NCBI GenBank assembly: GCA_000697335.1 | Contig: JNEM01010166.1 | Location: forward strand, 1-20,070 | Length of the DNA: 20,070 bases | Origin: Conidiobolus incongruus B7586 | Lineage: Eukaryota; Entomophthoromycota; Entomophthoromycetes; Entomophthorales; Conidiobolaceae | Direction: 5' to 3' | Part shown: one piece after another, positions 9,799 to 20,031 of the stretch | Position numbering within the stretch: position 1 is the first letter of the stretch | How the letters are laid out: every line of letters begins with the position of its first letter | Notes under the pieces: generated by a model | The model's input: only the letters and a program-made list of their open reading frames with translations | Databases searched by the model: none | What the model was told of the DNA's origin: nothing | Made by a program: the position numbers and the translations under genes

Positions 9799-10239
9799 TT
9801 AAACTAGACTCTTTGAATTGTGTGAGTGACTATCTTTTAAAAACTCTGGAGTAAGTGATAGCTTGATAGTGATATCCTTATTCGTTTCCTCGCGAATAAG
9901 GTCCTCGAAATCGAAAGTGAGGCGATTTTGGTGAGCTTTTCTCAAGTCAAGCGAGTTTCGATGCATGATACCAACAGAATCAAATCTCTCCAAGAACCAC
10001 GACCGCCTCTTGTTATGCTTGGGCAAACTAGTGAGATGGTCACACTTCTCGTCCATTTCGTTGTGATAGTCGTCCATCTGGCACTTTTTGACCAGCAACG
10101 TGTCTTTGTGGCTATGGCGATACGTGTGCTTGGGATTGGGCGTTTCGTAATCCATTTGAGAAGGTTTATCACTGGAAATCGTTTTACGTCTCCTTTCCAC
10201 GAAAAATTTTTTTAAAATATTTGGCAGATGATGACCCAT
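9799..10239 (-). CDS. Hypothetical basic His/Arg/Lys-rich protein
   Basis: 146 residues, single exon, ATG at 10239, TAA at 9801-9799. The region is visibly richer in G/C than the DNA on both sides, as in the other real exons, which supports coding. The protein is hydrophilic without signal peptide or membrane segment. It has a basic N-terminal patch (KKFFVERRRKTISS, about residues 10-23), a His-rich part (HTYRHSHKD), a second basic patch with aromatics (NKRRSWFLERFDS) and a late acidic FDFEDLIREE stretch. The basic patches with nearby Ser/Thr resemble basophilic kinase sites or nuclear signals, but this is inference. A TATAAATAG lies on the - strand about 105 bases upstream (10341-10349). I do not recognise a family. 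Confidence 0.6.
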   Translation of the reverse strand: MGHHLPNILKKFFVERRRKTISSDKPSQMDYETPNPKHTYRHSHKDTLLVKKCQMDDYHNEMDEKCDHLTSLPKHNKRRSWFLERFDSVGIMHRNSLDLRKAHQNRLTFDFEDLIREETNKDITIKLSLTPEFLKDSHSHNSKSLV

Positions 10240-10340
10240 ATTTAAAACTAATCAATATATTAAAGAAATAAATAAAATTGACTAGCTATAATAAATCCTT
10301 TAAATCAAATTTATTGAATTTTTCTCTCTAGGTTGTTAGT

Positions 10341-10349
10341 CTATTTATA
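10341..10349 (-). promoter_or_regulatory. TATA box candidate for the 10239-9799 gene
   Basis: Read on the - strand this is TATAAATAG, the same core element as in the secreted-protein cassettes. It stands about 105 bases upstream of the ATG, leaving a leader of roughly 70 bases. Confidence 0.45.
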
Positions 10350-12932
10350 AAACTTTAAAAATTTCTGGTGACTGTCACAAATTGATAAAAACTAGAACCG
10401 GTGTAATTAAATATGTTGGAAGGGTTTGGTGTAATGAGGAGATTCCCAGTTTATATACCTGATTTTTCTATTGAAAACCTAGTCTCAATCTAGGTAACTC
10501 ATCATAACTCTATTTAGTTCATGCTCACCCCTTAACCACCTTAATTCACCTTGTATCCTTTCACTTATTTCCTTTTTCAAATAAATGTGGGTATTTTACG
10601 GATTCTCTTATATTCATTGGTTCATAGTAATGGCTGATGATATATTATAATATCTTTATATTGATTGGCCAAATATTTCTAATTATCCAATCATTTTAAG
10701 AAATCCAGAATACTTACAGGGGTATAATTGAAATTATTCAGAGTTATTAAATTTACCAAAATAGAAAAATGTAAACAAAAAAAAGTTTTCGAAATAAATA
10801 TGTGAACAATATTGAAATCATTAATAATATAAAAATAATTGGTTGTTTTATAGTTGCATATTATTAATAATATGGTAATGACGAAATATTATTAAATGAA
10901 AGTGTAATCTATTTGATATATCATTCGATAAAGTTATTATCATTTATTTGAAAATTTAATAAAAAACCAGTTTTTAAATTTTTTTCAATTTTAAATAATG
11001 TAAAATTAAAATTTATCAAATAATATCAAAATAAAATTTGTTTTTATATATATTTTTTAATTGGTAATAATTTGTAATATATAATACAAATTTTAAATTA
11101 AATACTTATTAATAATTATTTCATTTAAATATTTAATGGCCAAACTATAAAAATCGAAAATCTTTAGATAAAATTTAGTGCATAGCCACATGGTTAAAAC
11201 GTGAAATTAGTTTCGGTCAATTTAAAAAATTAATTTGATATAAATTTTAATAAAACAAAAATTTACTTGATATCATAAAAAAATTTATTCTGAATTATGA
11301 AGATTATTAAATTTGATGAATTTTGGAGAAAATACTCTTATTTAATAGTTAATAAATAATAATTTATGGCTTTTTATTAATTTTTATTAATTTTATTAAT
11401 TGTTAATTATATCACTCGGAATAATAAAACAATGAAATTTTTCAATTTGTTCAAAATTAAATACAAATCAAAAATATTTTTACTATTATGGAAGTGGCTG
11501 GGTATATCCACGAATTAATGTAACTGATACTTGTTTTTTTGCAATATATAAATCAAATATAAATGGATGTATCTGAAAAGTGAAATTAGAGAATTAAATA
11601 TGGTATTAATCTCATGATGGAAATTAAGACAAAAATCAGTAAAAATGTGTTATATTCAAATCGAAATATATAATTTAAAAATTTCGAATCAATGATCTTT
11701 TTTAAACTTATCACAAGGTGTTTCTATCAAATGTTAAACTAAAAATATCAAAAAAAATTATATTTCGTCACTATGTCGTTATCTTAATAAATTTAGTTTA
11801 TTAGTTTAAATTAAAATTATCAATCTATTGATTTAATTAGTGTTTTTACTTCAAAGTATTAGTGTTGATTTATTTTAAAATAATTAAAATCACTTTGAAT
11901 AAACTCTCATGAACGAATTTTCTTTCGATATTTCTATGTATTTTTACAATATAAAAGTTATTATAATTCACATTAGAGTAATTAAGTGTAGTGAAATTGA
12001 TAATATTTATTGAGATACCTTTACTTGAATCTTATATATAACAAAATTGTATCTTAATCAATATAACAGAGTTAAAAATATTGTTACTGAGTGTCTTTTT
12101 TGTGACTGTATCATTTAATATAATTGAATCAATGATAAAGTATTATTTCAAATCTGTCTTGATTCAAATTCATTATATATCAAGAATAACCAGCTATCAA
12201 AAAATTTATAATTCGTATTGAAAATATAAAAAATAAAATATATATTATTATAAAGAATTGTGAACGTGTATTATTTTTAAAATAATTTACAATTGAATAA
12301 AATTTAAGGAATAACATAATAGAATATAATTACGAAATGATGTTAAATCAAAATATTTTTAGATTAAAATAATAAATCAAATATCCATTATTTTATATCA
12401 TATATCACTCTATTTCGAAAATAATTGTTAGAAAACATTTGCCTAATTAAAAAAATTGCATAATTTTTTTAATCGTGAATGTCATTATCGTTTTATTATC
12501 TGTAAGTTATTGAATTTATTATAAATATCATATTAAAGTTAATACTATCAGCAATAAATAATTTTTATAAATACTCGTTAAAACTTGTTAAACCGAAGAG
12601 TCATTTATGTGGTTAATTATTTAGTTAATTTAGAATATTATTGTCATTTTTAAATTCATTTTAATAAATAATTTGAAATTGACATGATTTTGAAATAATT
12701 ATATATATATATATAACTATTTTGGTTATGTCATTAATTATAATTTTTAAAATATAAAACTTAATTTAATTTGAGTATTGTTATATATTTCTTGGATTTC
12801 ATTATTGAAGTTTTGGAAAAATTAGTATCACTAACGTCAAATTTGATTAATCATAAATTTCATATGAGTTTGTAAAAGTATCTAAAATCTATATTACTAA
12901 TAATGATGAAAATCATTTATTCTAAAATTGAT
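10350..12932. other. Long AT-rich intergenic region
   Basis: About 2.6 kb. The part to about 10700 is less AT-biased and is probably the promoter region of the 10239-9799 gene; it carries ATTGG (CCAAT on the - strand) near 10617 and 10665. From about 10750 to 12900 the sequence is almost pure A/T with short AT runs and no gene, RNA or mobile element that I can support. Confidence 0.55.
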
Positions 12933-13301
12933 CTATCCAAGAAATGTATTAAAATCGTTACATACAAAGCTATTAGCATCGACATCATTGCAGCAAGTGT
13001 TTTCACAAAATGCTGCAGCTGCAACGTTGTGATCGAAATTACTAGCATGGAAGCAGTCAGAAGCAACACAATTCTGGTCGGCAAAGAAAATTGGACACCA
13101 TCCACATCCTCCCCAACCGCCCCATCCACCACATCCTCCCCAGCCTCCCCATCCACCACATCCATCCCAACCACCAAAACATCTCTTAGCTAATTTACCA
13201 CCACCACGAGGGGATGGTTGAGGTTGAGGTCTTGGAGAAGGAGCAGCTCCAACTAAAGAAGTAATAGCAACTAACAAGGCAAGTTGGTTGAAAGCAGTCA
13301 T
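12933..13301 (-). CDS. Small secreted Cys/Gly/Trp-rich protein, copy B
   Basis: 122 residues, no intron. Protein identical to copy A through the signal peptide, pro-segment with Lys39-Arg40 site and Cys-rich tail, but with two GGWGGWGGC units instead of three and an end Thr-Phe-Leu-Gly instead of Phe-Cys-Ala. It therefore has 11 cysteines after the signal peptide. TATA box at 13349-13357 (- strand). An AATAAA on the - strand at 12921-12916 lies just past the stop and may serve 3' end formation. An open frame on the opposite strand here is only a shadow of the repetitive GGW codons. Confidence 0.85.
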   Translation of the reverse strand: MTAFNQLALLVAITSLVGAAPSPRPQPQPSPRGGGKLAKRCFGGWDGCGGWGGWGGCGGWGGWGGCGWCPIFFADQNCVASDCFHASNFDHNVAAAAFCENTCCNDVDANSFVCNDFNTFLG

Positions 13302-13348
13302 TATTGAGAATCTGATTCAATATACTGAGATTCATAATAAATGAATCT

Positions 13349-13357
13349 CTATTTATA
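13349..13357 (-). promoter_or_regulatory. TATA box of copy B
   Basis: TATAAATAG on the - strand, 47 bases before the ATG at 13301, followed by the same 9-base inverted repeat as in copy A (13349-13327). Confidence 0.75.
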
Positions 13358-13566
13358 CATTTTCATTCATCCTAGCAATTTATCAAGAATTGAATTAACA
13401 ATGAAAAGGTTTCAAATATATTAAATCAGATTATTAAATATATTAAACATATGGAAATTAATGTAATAAAATTCAATTAATTAAAATATTATATTAAACA
13501 ATTGTATATGTGATTAATTAATGAAAAATAAGAAAATGAAAGATAAGTATTATACGGATAAAAAGA

Positions 13567-13639
13567 CGCCCAATGTGGGGCTCGAACCCACGACCCTCAG
13601 ATTAAAAGTCTGATGCTCTACCGACTGAGCTAACCGGGC
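13567..13639 (-). tRNA. tRNA-Lys(UUU), complete
   Basis: 73 bases, cloverleaf complete by eye: acceptor GCCCGGT/ATTGGGC (two G-U pairs), D arm GCTC/GAGC, anticodon stem TCAGA/TCTGA with loop CTTTTAA and anticodon TTT (13606-13604), T arm GTGGG/CCCAC around TTCGAGC, discriminator G. No intron. A T5 run on the - strand at 13564-13560 is the Pol III terminator. It carries lysine to AAA/AAG codons. It lies 265 bases upstream of the secreted-protein ORF B, same strand, and marks the outer edge of the repeated cassette. Confidence 0.97.
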
Positions 13640-14778
13640 TACTTTTCGACTCAAACTTATCCAAAGAATAAAATATTTATATATTTTTTCATTTTCCAAT
13701 ATTTTTTATATTAATGTTAATCTTTGCTAAATTAGTTACATTAATCATTTTTCAATATCATTATCTTACCTTTAGATATTATTTACTCTATACAATTTTA
13801 TAAATATATTTTCTAATTATTTGTATTCTATATCTGAAAATATTTAAGTGTTAAATAAGTGATTTAATATAATTTTCCATTGTCAACCTAAAAGTTAATG
13901 ATTCAAAAAAATTATAAAATCTCTTAGAACAAATGAAAATATGAAAAAATTGCTTCGATTTTCTTGCCGAGTATAGGTTCAACATAAACAAAGCTGTTCT
14001 ACGATATTCTTAGATACTCAAAATATTTTGTATATATTAAAATTTAAAATTTTTGCTAATTTTAAAATCAAATAATAATCGAACTGTTAGTAGTAATTAT
14101 GTATTGAAATATTTTTATCATTTAAACAAAATAAAATTTTTAAAAAAATGAATCATGTGCTTTATTCTACATTTTAGCTATTTAAATTCTACAAAAATCT
14201 TGAATTTAGTAATTTTTATAACTTTTCCAGTTGTTATAAATATAGCCTGTTGAATCGATATATACTCCAAGTTTAATTGTATATTCATCATAAACATTAT
14301 TTAAATTATTTTGCATTTCATTAACTAATCCATTGGTTAATTCACATCAAAAACAATTTAACCCTTTTATTTTTAATTAACCAATGTCTTTGAACTTGAA
14401 ATATCTGAAAAGCTGAATATTATATCCAAATATCCATTCTCTTATTTTATTGATGAACGATAATTTTCTAAAGTTCTATTCAATTTTCAGTAGTATTTTA
14501 TTAATTTATTAATTTTATATTGAATAAAATAATTGAAAATTTCTCATTGATGTATAATAAACATTCTTCAAAATATAATTTAAAAGTTAAAATCTATTAA
14601 AAAATTATTGATGTACCTATAATTTCGCAATTATATTCACATTTTTAATTTAATTCTAAATTTTCTATTTTCTTCTAATATATGTTATAAATTAAGGATG
14701 GATTAATAAGCAATTTTATATTACAAATAGCTTATATATACTTAGTCATTAATGATGTTTTCGAATGTGTTAAACTCT
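13640..14778. other. AT-rich intergenic region
   Basis: About 1.1 kb of A/T-rich sequence between the tRNA-Lys of copy B and the broken copy E. No reading frame with protein-like composition, no RNA gene and no repeat of note. Confidence 0.6.
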
Positions 14779-15059
14779 TTATATCAACTTCCTTGCAGCA
14801 GCTGCAACCTTTTGATTAGAATAATTTTTGTGAAAGCAATCTGATTCCACGCAATTATTATTGGTAAATAAGACTGAGAATCTTCCCAATTATCACATCC
14901 ATCCCAATAGCTTTAGTAGCCATAGCATCTCTTAAACAATTTACTACTACCGCGAGAAGTAGGTTGTGGTTGTGGTTGTGGTTGTGGTCTGGGCACAGGA
15001 GCAGCTTCAACAATAGAAGTAATAGTAATGAACAAAACAAGTTGGTTAAATGTAATCAT
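14779..15059 (-). pseudogene. Old, broken copy E of the secreted-protein gene
   Basis: The - strand from the ATG at 15059 gives a signal peptide and Pro-rich pro-segment close to the family (MITFNQLVLFITITSIVEAA, then a longer run of Pro-Gln pairs and a Lys-Arg end). Further on, traces of the Cys-rich tail remain (NNNCVESDCFH). The Gly/Trp repeat block is essentially gone, and the frame is broken in about two or three places, so it looks like a fossil. It is far more diverged than A-D and no tRNA copy is seen upstream, so it is either older than the tRNA-bearing cassettes or has lost that part. Confidence 0.75.
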
Positions 15060-17097
15060 TATTGATATTTGGAGAACATTTTCCTTTATCATACTATTCT
15101 CATAGCACTGTCCAATTTAATAAATATTATCAGTATATGAAGCTTTTTAATTTATCTTATCCTGTTAAATTTGAAAACTTTATATATATGACTATTTAAT
15201 TAATAACAGTTAAAACAATTTTTTAATTTTAGTACAGAAATAAAATAATAGCAAAATTTCTAAATCAAAATTAATTAAGTTAACTAATATATGATTTATA
15301 AAAATTAATACAAAATATAAAATTAATACTTTTTTTATTATCAATAACTCTATATAATAAATTTAGCAAGCTTTTAAATCTAAAAATAGTTCTTTTATTA
15401 AAAGCTCAAATTTAATATTTCATTAACAAATTCAATTTTGCTTACTAGAACTTTTTTCTTATAAGCATATTCTTTAATTACCTGAAAAATTTATAATAAT
15501 ATAGGTTATAGTTTAGGGAATATATTAGATATAATAACTTTTTCTAATTTTTTTATATAAAAAATCTTTTATAACCTTAACTTTATAAATTTACTTATTA
15601 TATAAATTAATAAATATCTTTAATTTATAATAAAAATACCAATTAGATTTTGATTAATTAATGAAACAATAGCAAACTTAATATTAGATAATTTGGAACT
15701 ATATTATAATCACAATTAACATCTGTTTATAAATTAAATACTTGTTTATAATAATTTATAAAATTGATTGTTTTAATTAAACATTAGCTTTGATTTAAAA
15801 TCAAAGATTATATAAAAGAGTTTAAAATTTATTAATTATGATGATTTAATATAAAAGCCTCTTTTTTAGTTATACTTTAAAAAGTTTTTTTAGTTATAGG
15901 TGCTTTATTTTTTAACCTCTTATTTAAATTATAATATATTTATATTTATTTTTAAACTAATTTAAGTTTAAAGTTAAGTTTAACTTATACTAAAATAAAA
16001 GACTTTTGATAATCACTATTTAGTTTAAGAATAATTATATTAAAAAAAATTTCCAACAGTTCATCTTTTAATGGAAAAATATTTTATATATAGTTTAAAA
16101 TTATTTATATTGTATATAATTTTTTTCTTCAATTAACAGTATTTTTGAAATATTAAAAATTAAAAAATTTGTCATTTTTTTCCAAAATAATAATTTACAT
16201 TTTTATCCTTAATTTTATTAATAGATCATATAAACTTATACAAAAAGGTTGAAACTGTTTAACTGTATATATTTTTTAATAAACACACTATAGATAAGCT
16301 CCTATTGTAAACATTTTCAACCATTTTTTAAGGTGAGAATATCCTTCTATCAATTCTTCAAGTGAAGTCATGTAACCATTTCAAGCTATTTGTAAAAAGT
16401 GATTATCAAAATATCCAATTTATAATCCTAAAATCGTTAAACTTTTTAAGTAATTCATAAATGCAATTATAATAATCATTAAAGCTTTAATACCATAGCT
16501 ACAACAGCTCAATTGAAATTTTTATTATCGAAATTAAAGTTTGCGCTATTTTTGAATTATGTCATAAATATATATTTTATGCTTATTAAATTAACATTAA
16601 TATTGATAAAAACTAATTTTATCAAAAATAATAATATTACCAATTTAATATATTAAAAAAACCATCAAATTTATTTAATCTATTGGAATTTATATATATT
16701 TAAATATTTTACTATTTCAATTAGGTGATTGAATATGAAGTGTATTACATGAGTTATGGTGAAATTTAAGTGAAAATTTTGAAAAATATTCAATAAAGTT
16801 AATATCATAAAGAGGATTGGAAAAACTAATAAAATAGTTTATTCTAATCACCTTTATTAAGTAAAAATTATATGAAAATTTTTATATTATATCAACTAAA
16901 TAGAACCATGTACTAATTGAAAATCTATTCAAACTTTTTTCAATAGCTACCTGAAAAAAATATCAAGCTAATTGATATAATCTTAATTTAATATCATAGA
17001 ATAAAAAGTTTGAGTTTTAAACCAACTCATGATATAAAGTGGTATAATATAAACTATATCGTTTATTAAAATCTAATATTTCAATTCTAATATTCAT
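15060..17097. other. AT-rich intergenic region
   Basis: About 2 kb of nearly pure A/T. It includes a perfect inverted repeat at 15788-15806. No gene, tRNA remnant or mobile element that I can support; in particular no cassette promoter lies upstream of copy E. Confidence 0.6.
15788..15806. repeat. Perfect 9-base inverted repeat
   Basis: CTTTGATTT and AAATCAAAG are exact reverse complements around a single central A. It is in a gene-free spacer; no role can be assigned. Confidence 0.45.
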
Positions 17098-17466
17098 CTA
17101 TCCAAGAAATGTATTAAAATCGTTACAAACAAAGCTATTAGCATCAACATCATTACAGCAAGTGTTTTCGCAAAATGCTGCAGCTGCAACGTCGTGATCA
17201 AAATTACTAGCATGGAAGCAGTCAGAAGCAACACAATTCTCATTAGCAAAGAAAATTGGACACCATCCACATCCTCCCCAACCGCCCCATCCACCACATC
17301 CTCCCCAGCCTCCCCATCCACCACATCCATCCCAACCACCAAAACATCTCTTAGCTAATTTACCACCACCACGAGGGGATGGTTGAGGTTGAGGTCTTGG
17401 AGAAGGAGCAGCTCCAACTAAAGAAGTAATAGCAACTAACAAGACAAGTTGGTTGAAAGCAGTCAT
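17098..17466 (-). CDS. Small secreted Cys/Gly/Trp-rich protein, copy C
   Basis: 122 residues, intact frame and no intron. Same architecture as B: signal peptide (one Ala-to-Val change, NQLVLL), Pro-rich pro-segment ending Lys39-Arg40, two GGWGGWGGC units and Cys-rich tail. Differences from B are conservative and outside cysteines (FFANENC, FDHDV); all 11 mature cysteines are kept, as is the Thr-Phe-Leu-Gly end. Retention of the frame and all cysteines despite silent and non-silent drift suggests that the protein is still under selection. TATA box on the - strand at 17514-17522. Confidence 0.84.
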   Translation of the reverse strand: MTAFNQLVLLVAITSLVGAAPSPRPQPQPSPRGGGKLAKRCFGGWDGCGGWGGWGGCGGWGGWGGCGWCPIFFANENCVASDCFHASNFDHDVAAAAFCENTCCNDVDANSFVCNDFNTFLG

Positions 17467-17513
17467 TATTGAGAATCTGATTCAATATATTGAGATTCAT
17501 AATAAATGAACCT

Positions 17514-17522
17514 CTATTTATA
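17514..17522 (-). promoter_or_regulatory. TATA box of copy C
   Basis: TATAAATAG on the - strand, 47 bases before the ATG at 17466. The inverted repeat that follows has one A-to-G change on one arm, leaving a G-U pair if it forms in RNA. Confidence 0.7.
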
Positions 17523-17713
17523 CATTTTCATTCCATCCTAGCAATTTATCAAGAATTGAATTAACAATGAAAAGGTTTCAAATATATTAAATCAGATTAT
17601 TAAATATATTAAACATATGGAAATTAATATAATAAAATTCAATTAATTAAAATATTATATTAAACAATGGATTATAAAAAAAATGAAAAATAGGTATTAT
17701 ACAGCTAAAAAGA

Positions 17714-17787
17714 CGCTCAATGTGGGGCTCGAACCCATGACCCTCAGATTAAAAGTGTGATGTTCGATAAACTGAGCTAACCAGGGC
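17714..17787 (-). pseudogene. tRNA-Lys(UUU) pseudogene
   Basis: Clear copy of the tRNA at 13567-13639 with several changes that spoil pairing: an extra base in the 5' acceptor strand, a D arm GCTC facing GAAC, anticodon stem TCACA facing TCTGA, a mismatch in the T stem and a changed base in the 3' acceptor strand. The anticodon TTT, TTCGAGC loop and T-run terminator are kept. It is most likely nonfunctional, although the internal Pol III promoter boxes are largely intact. Confidence 0.8.
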
Positions 17788-19662
17788 CAGATAATCATAA
17801 TAATCCTCAGTATATTTTAATATATAATATTATCTATTTTTTTCTTAAATAATCAAAATCAAAATTCTATTATATATACTCCTGATATAATTATAATAAT
17901 ATATATTATTGCAATATTTGTTAATATCTCAAAATATATAAAATTATTCATTAATTAATAAATCCTTATGATGATGGATAATGGCTATATTTCAAAATAT
18001 TTCTTAATTTTTGATCTAATGTTAATATCTTATATTTATTGATTTTTTGTCAATTTTATATTATATAATACTAAATTTTAATATTAGATTTAACAATATA
18101 ACATTTTAACTTTTTTAATTCTAATTTTTGAAAAAAATTGGAATTTTTAGATTTCAAATATATATTTTTTAATAGTTAATATTATTCTGATAAAAATATT
18201 TTAACATACTCTTCATTCTAATTAATTAACATGATTTTGAATTGATTTTTTAAATTATATTCTGCTTTCGATTACACTATAAAAATCAAATATAGATTAA
18301 TTTATAATATTATATTAAGGAGAGTTTAAATCAGTAGTTCAACTATGATGGCATGATTGTATACGATATTACTCTGTAAATCAAGTAATACTACTTCTCC
18401 GAATTTAGTTATTGGACAGTATGTGAGTATACTGACTTTCAATTTTATACATTTACTTTCAGGTAATATGAACATCTGATAAAATATGTTTATCAAGATA
18501 TTAATTGATATTGTAATAATCTAAGTTTTACATAAAAAGCAACTTACCTAATATCATTATATTTATTAGGTAAAAATAATAACTGACACATTTTAAATAA
18601 TTATATTAAATATAATAATTTTTTGAGTATAGCAAGTGACGCTTTTATCTTATCATTAATATATGCTATATATTTATCTTGTAATTGATATAAAATATGC
18701 AAAATACGTCAATTATGCAATATTAATTGAGCTATAATAATATTCATAATAATAACTAACTTTATTAGAAAAAAGGTTAATATACAAGTTAATGTATAAT
18801 CAGTGTAATCATATATATCTAAAATATTTGATCAGTATTATTAAAACTTGATAATTGCTAAATTATTCTATAAATTAAAGATTATTTAATTTAACATATA
18901 CCTGTATATTATATATTTGTGAAAATAATAAAATAGGTTTTAAATGTATATTCATTTAATTGAAAGCTATGGACAAAAAGATTATATAACTATAGAATCT
19001 AGAAAGATAATTTCAATATATATATTATATAATTAATGGATACATTATATTCATATATATAGAATCAATTATTATTTTTAACATTGACTACTAAGTAAAT
19101 TTTAATATTTTGGTTTTTAAATCATTTATACCTCATTTCAGTGTATATATGAAATCTTTAACTTGATTACTGAAGTTAAAATTCATTAAAGACATATCAA
19201 TATATTACATAAAAAAACTAAAGACATTTTTTTATAAACTTAAATTGGAATTTATATTGGATTTTAAATAGAAAAGAATAAATGAGTTTGATGAATTTAT
19301 ATAAAAAACGAAATATATAAAATAAGGACTCATGTGAAATTGTTAATTTATATTGAAATCAAAAGAGATAGTAATATATTCAATTTCTCTCATTTTCCAA
19401 ATATCTTAACTCCAAATTGATTACAATTACTCAATTTGCTTAGTAATATGATTTTAATTACTAATAAATCTGAATTATAATAAAAATATCATGAATTAAC
19501 CAACTTATAAAACCATGTCCAAAGATAGGTTTCCAATTTAGTGTTAAATCATATCAAAATTATAATATATAATATATAATATATTATATGCTGAATAAGT
19601 TAAAATAAAAAAATGCTAATGTGTAATAAGATATCTAAGTAGTCTATTTATTTAATAAAAAT
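17788..19662. other. AT-rich intergenic region
   Basis: About 1.9 kb, mostly A/T with several TA-rich runs (for example 19560-19590). A short less AT-biased piece at about 18340-18480 has intron-like signals (GTATGTG...TTTCAG) but no convincing coding sequence beside them. An AATAAA on the - strand at 19652-19647 lies just past the stop of copy D. Nothing else is recognisable. Confidence 0.55.
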
Positions 19663-20031
19663 CTAGGCGAAAAAGGTATTGAAATCGTTGCAAACAAAGC
19701 TATTAGCATCGACATCATTACAGCAAGTGTTTTCACAAAATGCTGCAGCTGCAACGTTGTGATCGAAATTACTAGCATGGAAGCAGTCAGAAGCAACACA
19801 ATTCTGGTCGGCAAAGAAAATTGGACACCATCCACATCCTCCCCAACCGCCCCATCCACCACATCCTCCCCAGCCTCCCCATCCACCGCATCCATCCCAA
19901 CCACCAAAACATCTCTTGGCTAATTTACCACCACCACGAGGGGATGGTTGAGGTTGAGGTCTTGGAGATGGAGCAGCTCCAACTAAAGAAGTAATAGCAA
20001 CTAACAAGGCAAGTTGGTTGAAAGCAGTCAT
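19663..20031 (-). CDS. Small secreted Cys/Gly/Trp-rich protein, copy D
   Basis: 122 residues, no intron, intact. Identical to B in protein sequence over nearly the whole length, with two GGWGGWGGC units and Lys39-Arg40 site, but ending Thr-Phe-Phe-Ala, like copy A (Phe-Cys-Ala) rather than B and C (Phe-Leu-Gly). It has a few silent differences from A and B. The 39 upstream bases still in the window match the cassette leader, including part of the inverted repeat; the promoter and any tRNA lie beyond the window. Confidence 0.85.
   Translation of the reverse strand: MTAFNQLALLVAITSLVGAAPSPRPQPQPSPRGGGKLAKRCFGGWDGCGGWGGWGGCGGWGGWGGCGWCPIFFADQNCVASDCFHASNFDHNVAAAAFCENTCCNDVDANSFVCNDFNTFFA

Larger units (their letters stand above)
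12933..13639 (-). repeat. Cassette copy B: tRNA-Lys + promoter region + secreted-protein ORF
   Basis: Complete copy in reverse orientation to A. The spacer between tRNA and ATG is identical to that of A by eye. The homology begins exactly at the 5' base of the tRNA (13639); sequence beyond it resembles neither A (not visible) nor C. At the other end the last 35 or so ORF bases match copy C rather than A, so the copy is a mosaic. Confidence 0.9.
17098..17787 (-). repeat. Cassette copy C: decayed tRNA-Lys + promoter region + ORF
   Basis: Same order as A and B. Spacer and ORF are clearly homologous but carry scattered base changes and a deletion of roughly 20 bases near the tRNA side of the spacer. 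The right edge of similarity again falls at the tRNA 5' end (about 17787). It is older than the A/B pair. Confidence 0.88.

Noticed and set aside
9928-10215. 95-codon open frame opposite the basic protein gene
   Set aside because: Overlaps the longer - strand gene completely, lacks a promoter and has no protein-like features; treated as antisense shadow.
14858-15040. 60-codon frame rich in His-Asn pairs opposite register in copy E
   Set aside because: Frame-shifted reading of the Pro-Gln pro-segment codons of the broken family copy.
18340-18480. Possible exon-intron pair
   Set aside because: Intron-like GTATGTG...TTTCAG signals exist, but the flanking frames are short and stop-ridden, with no family match.
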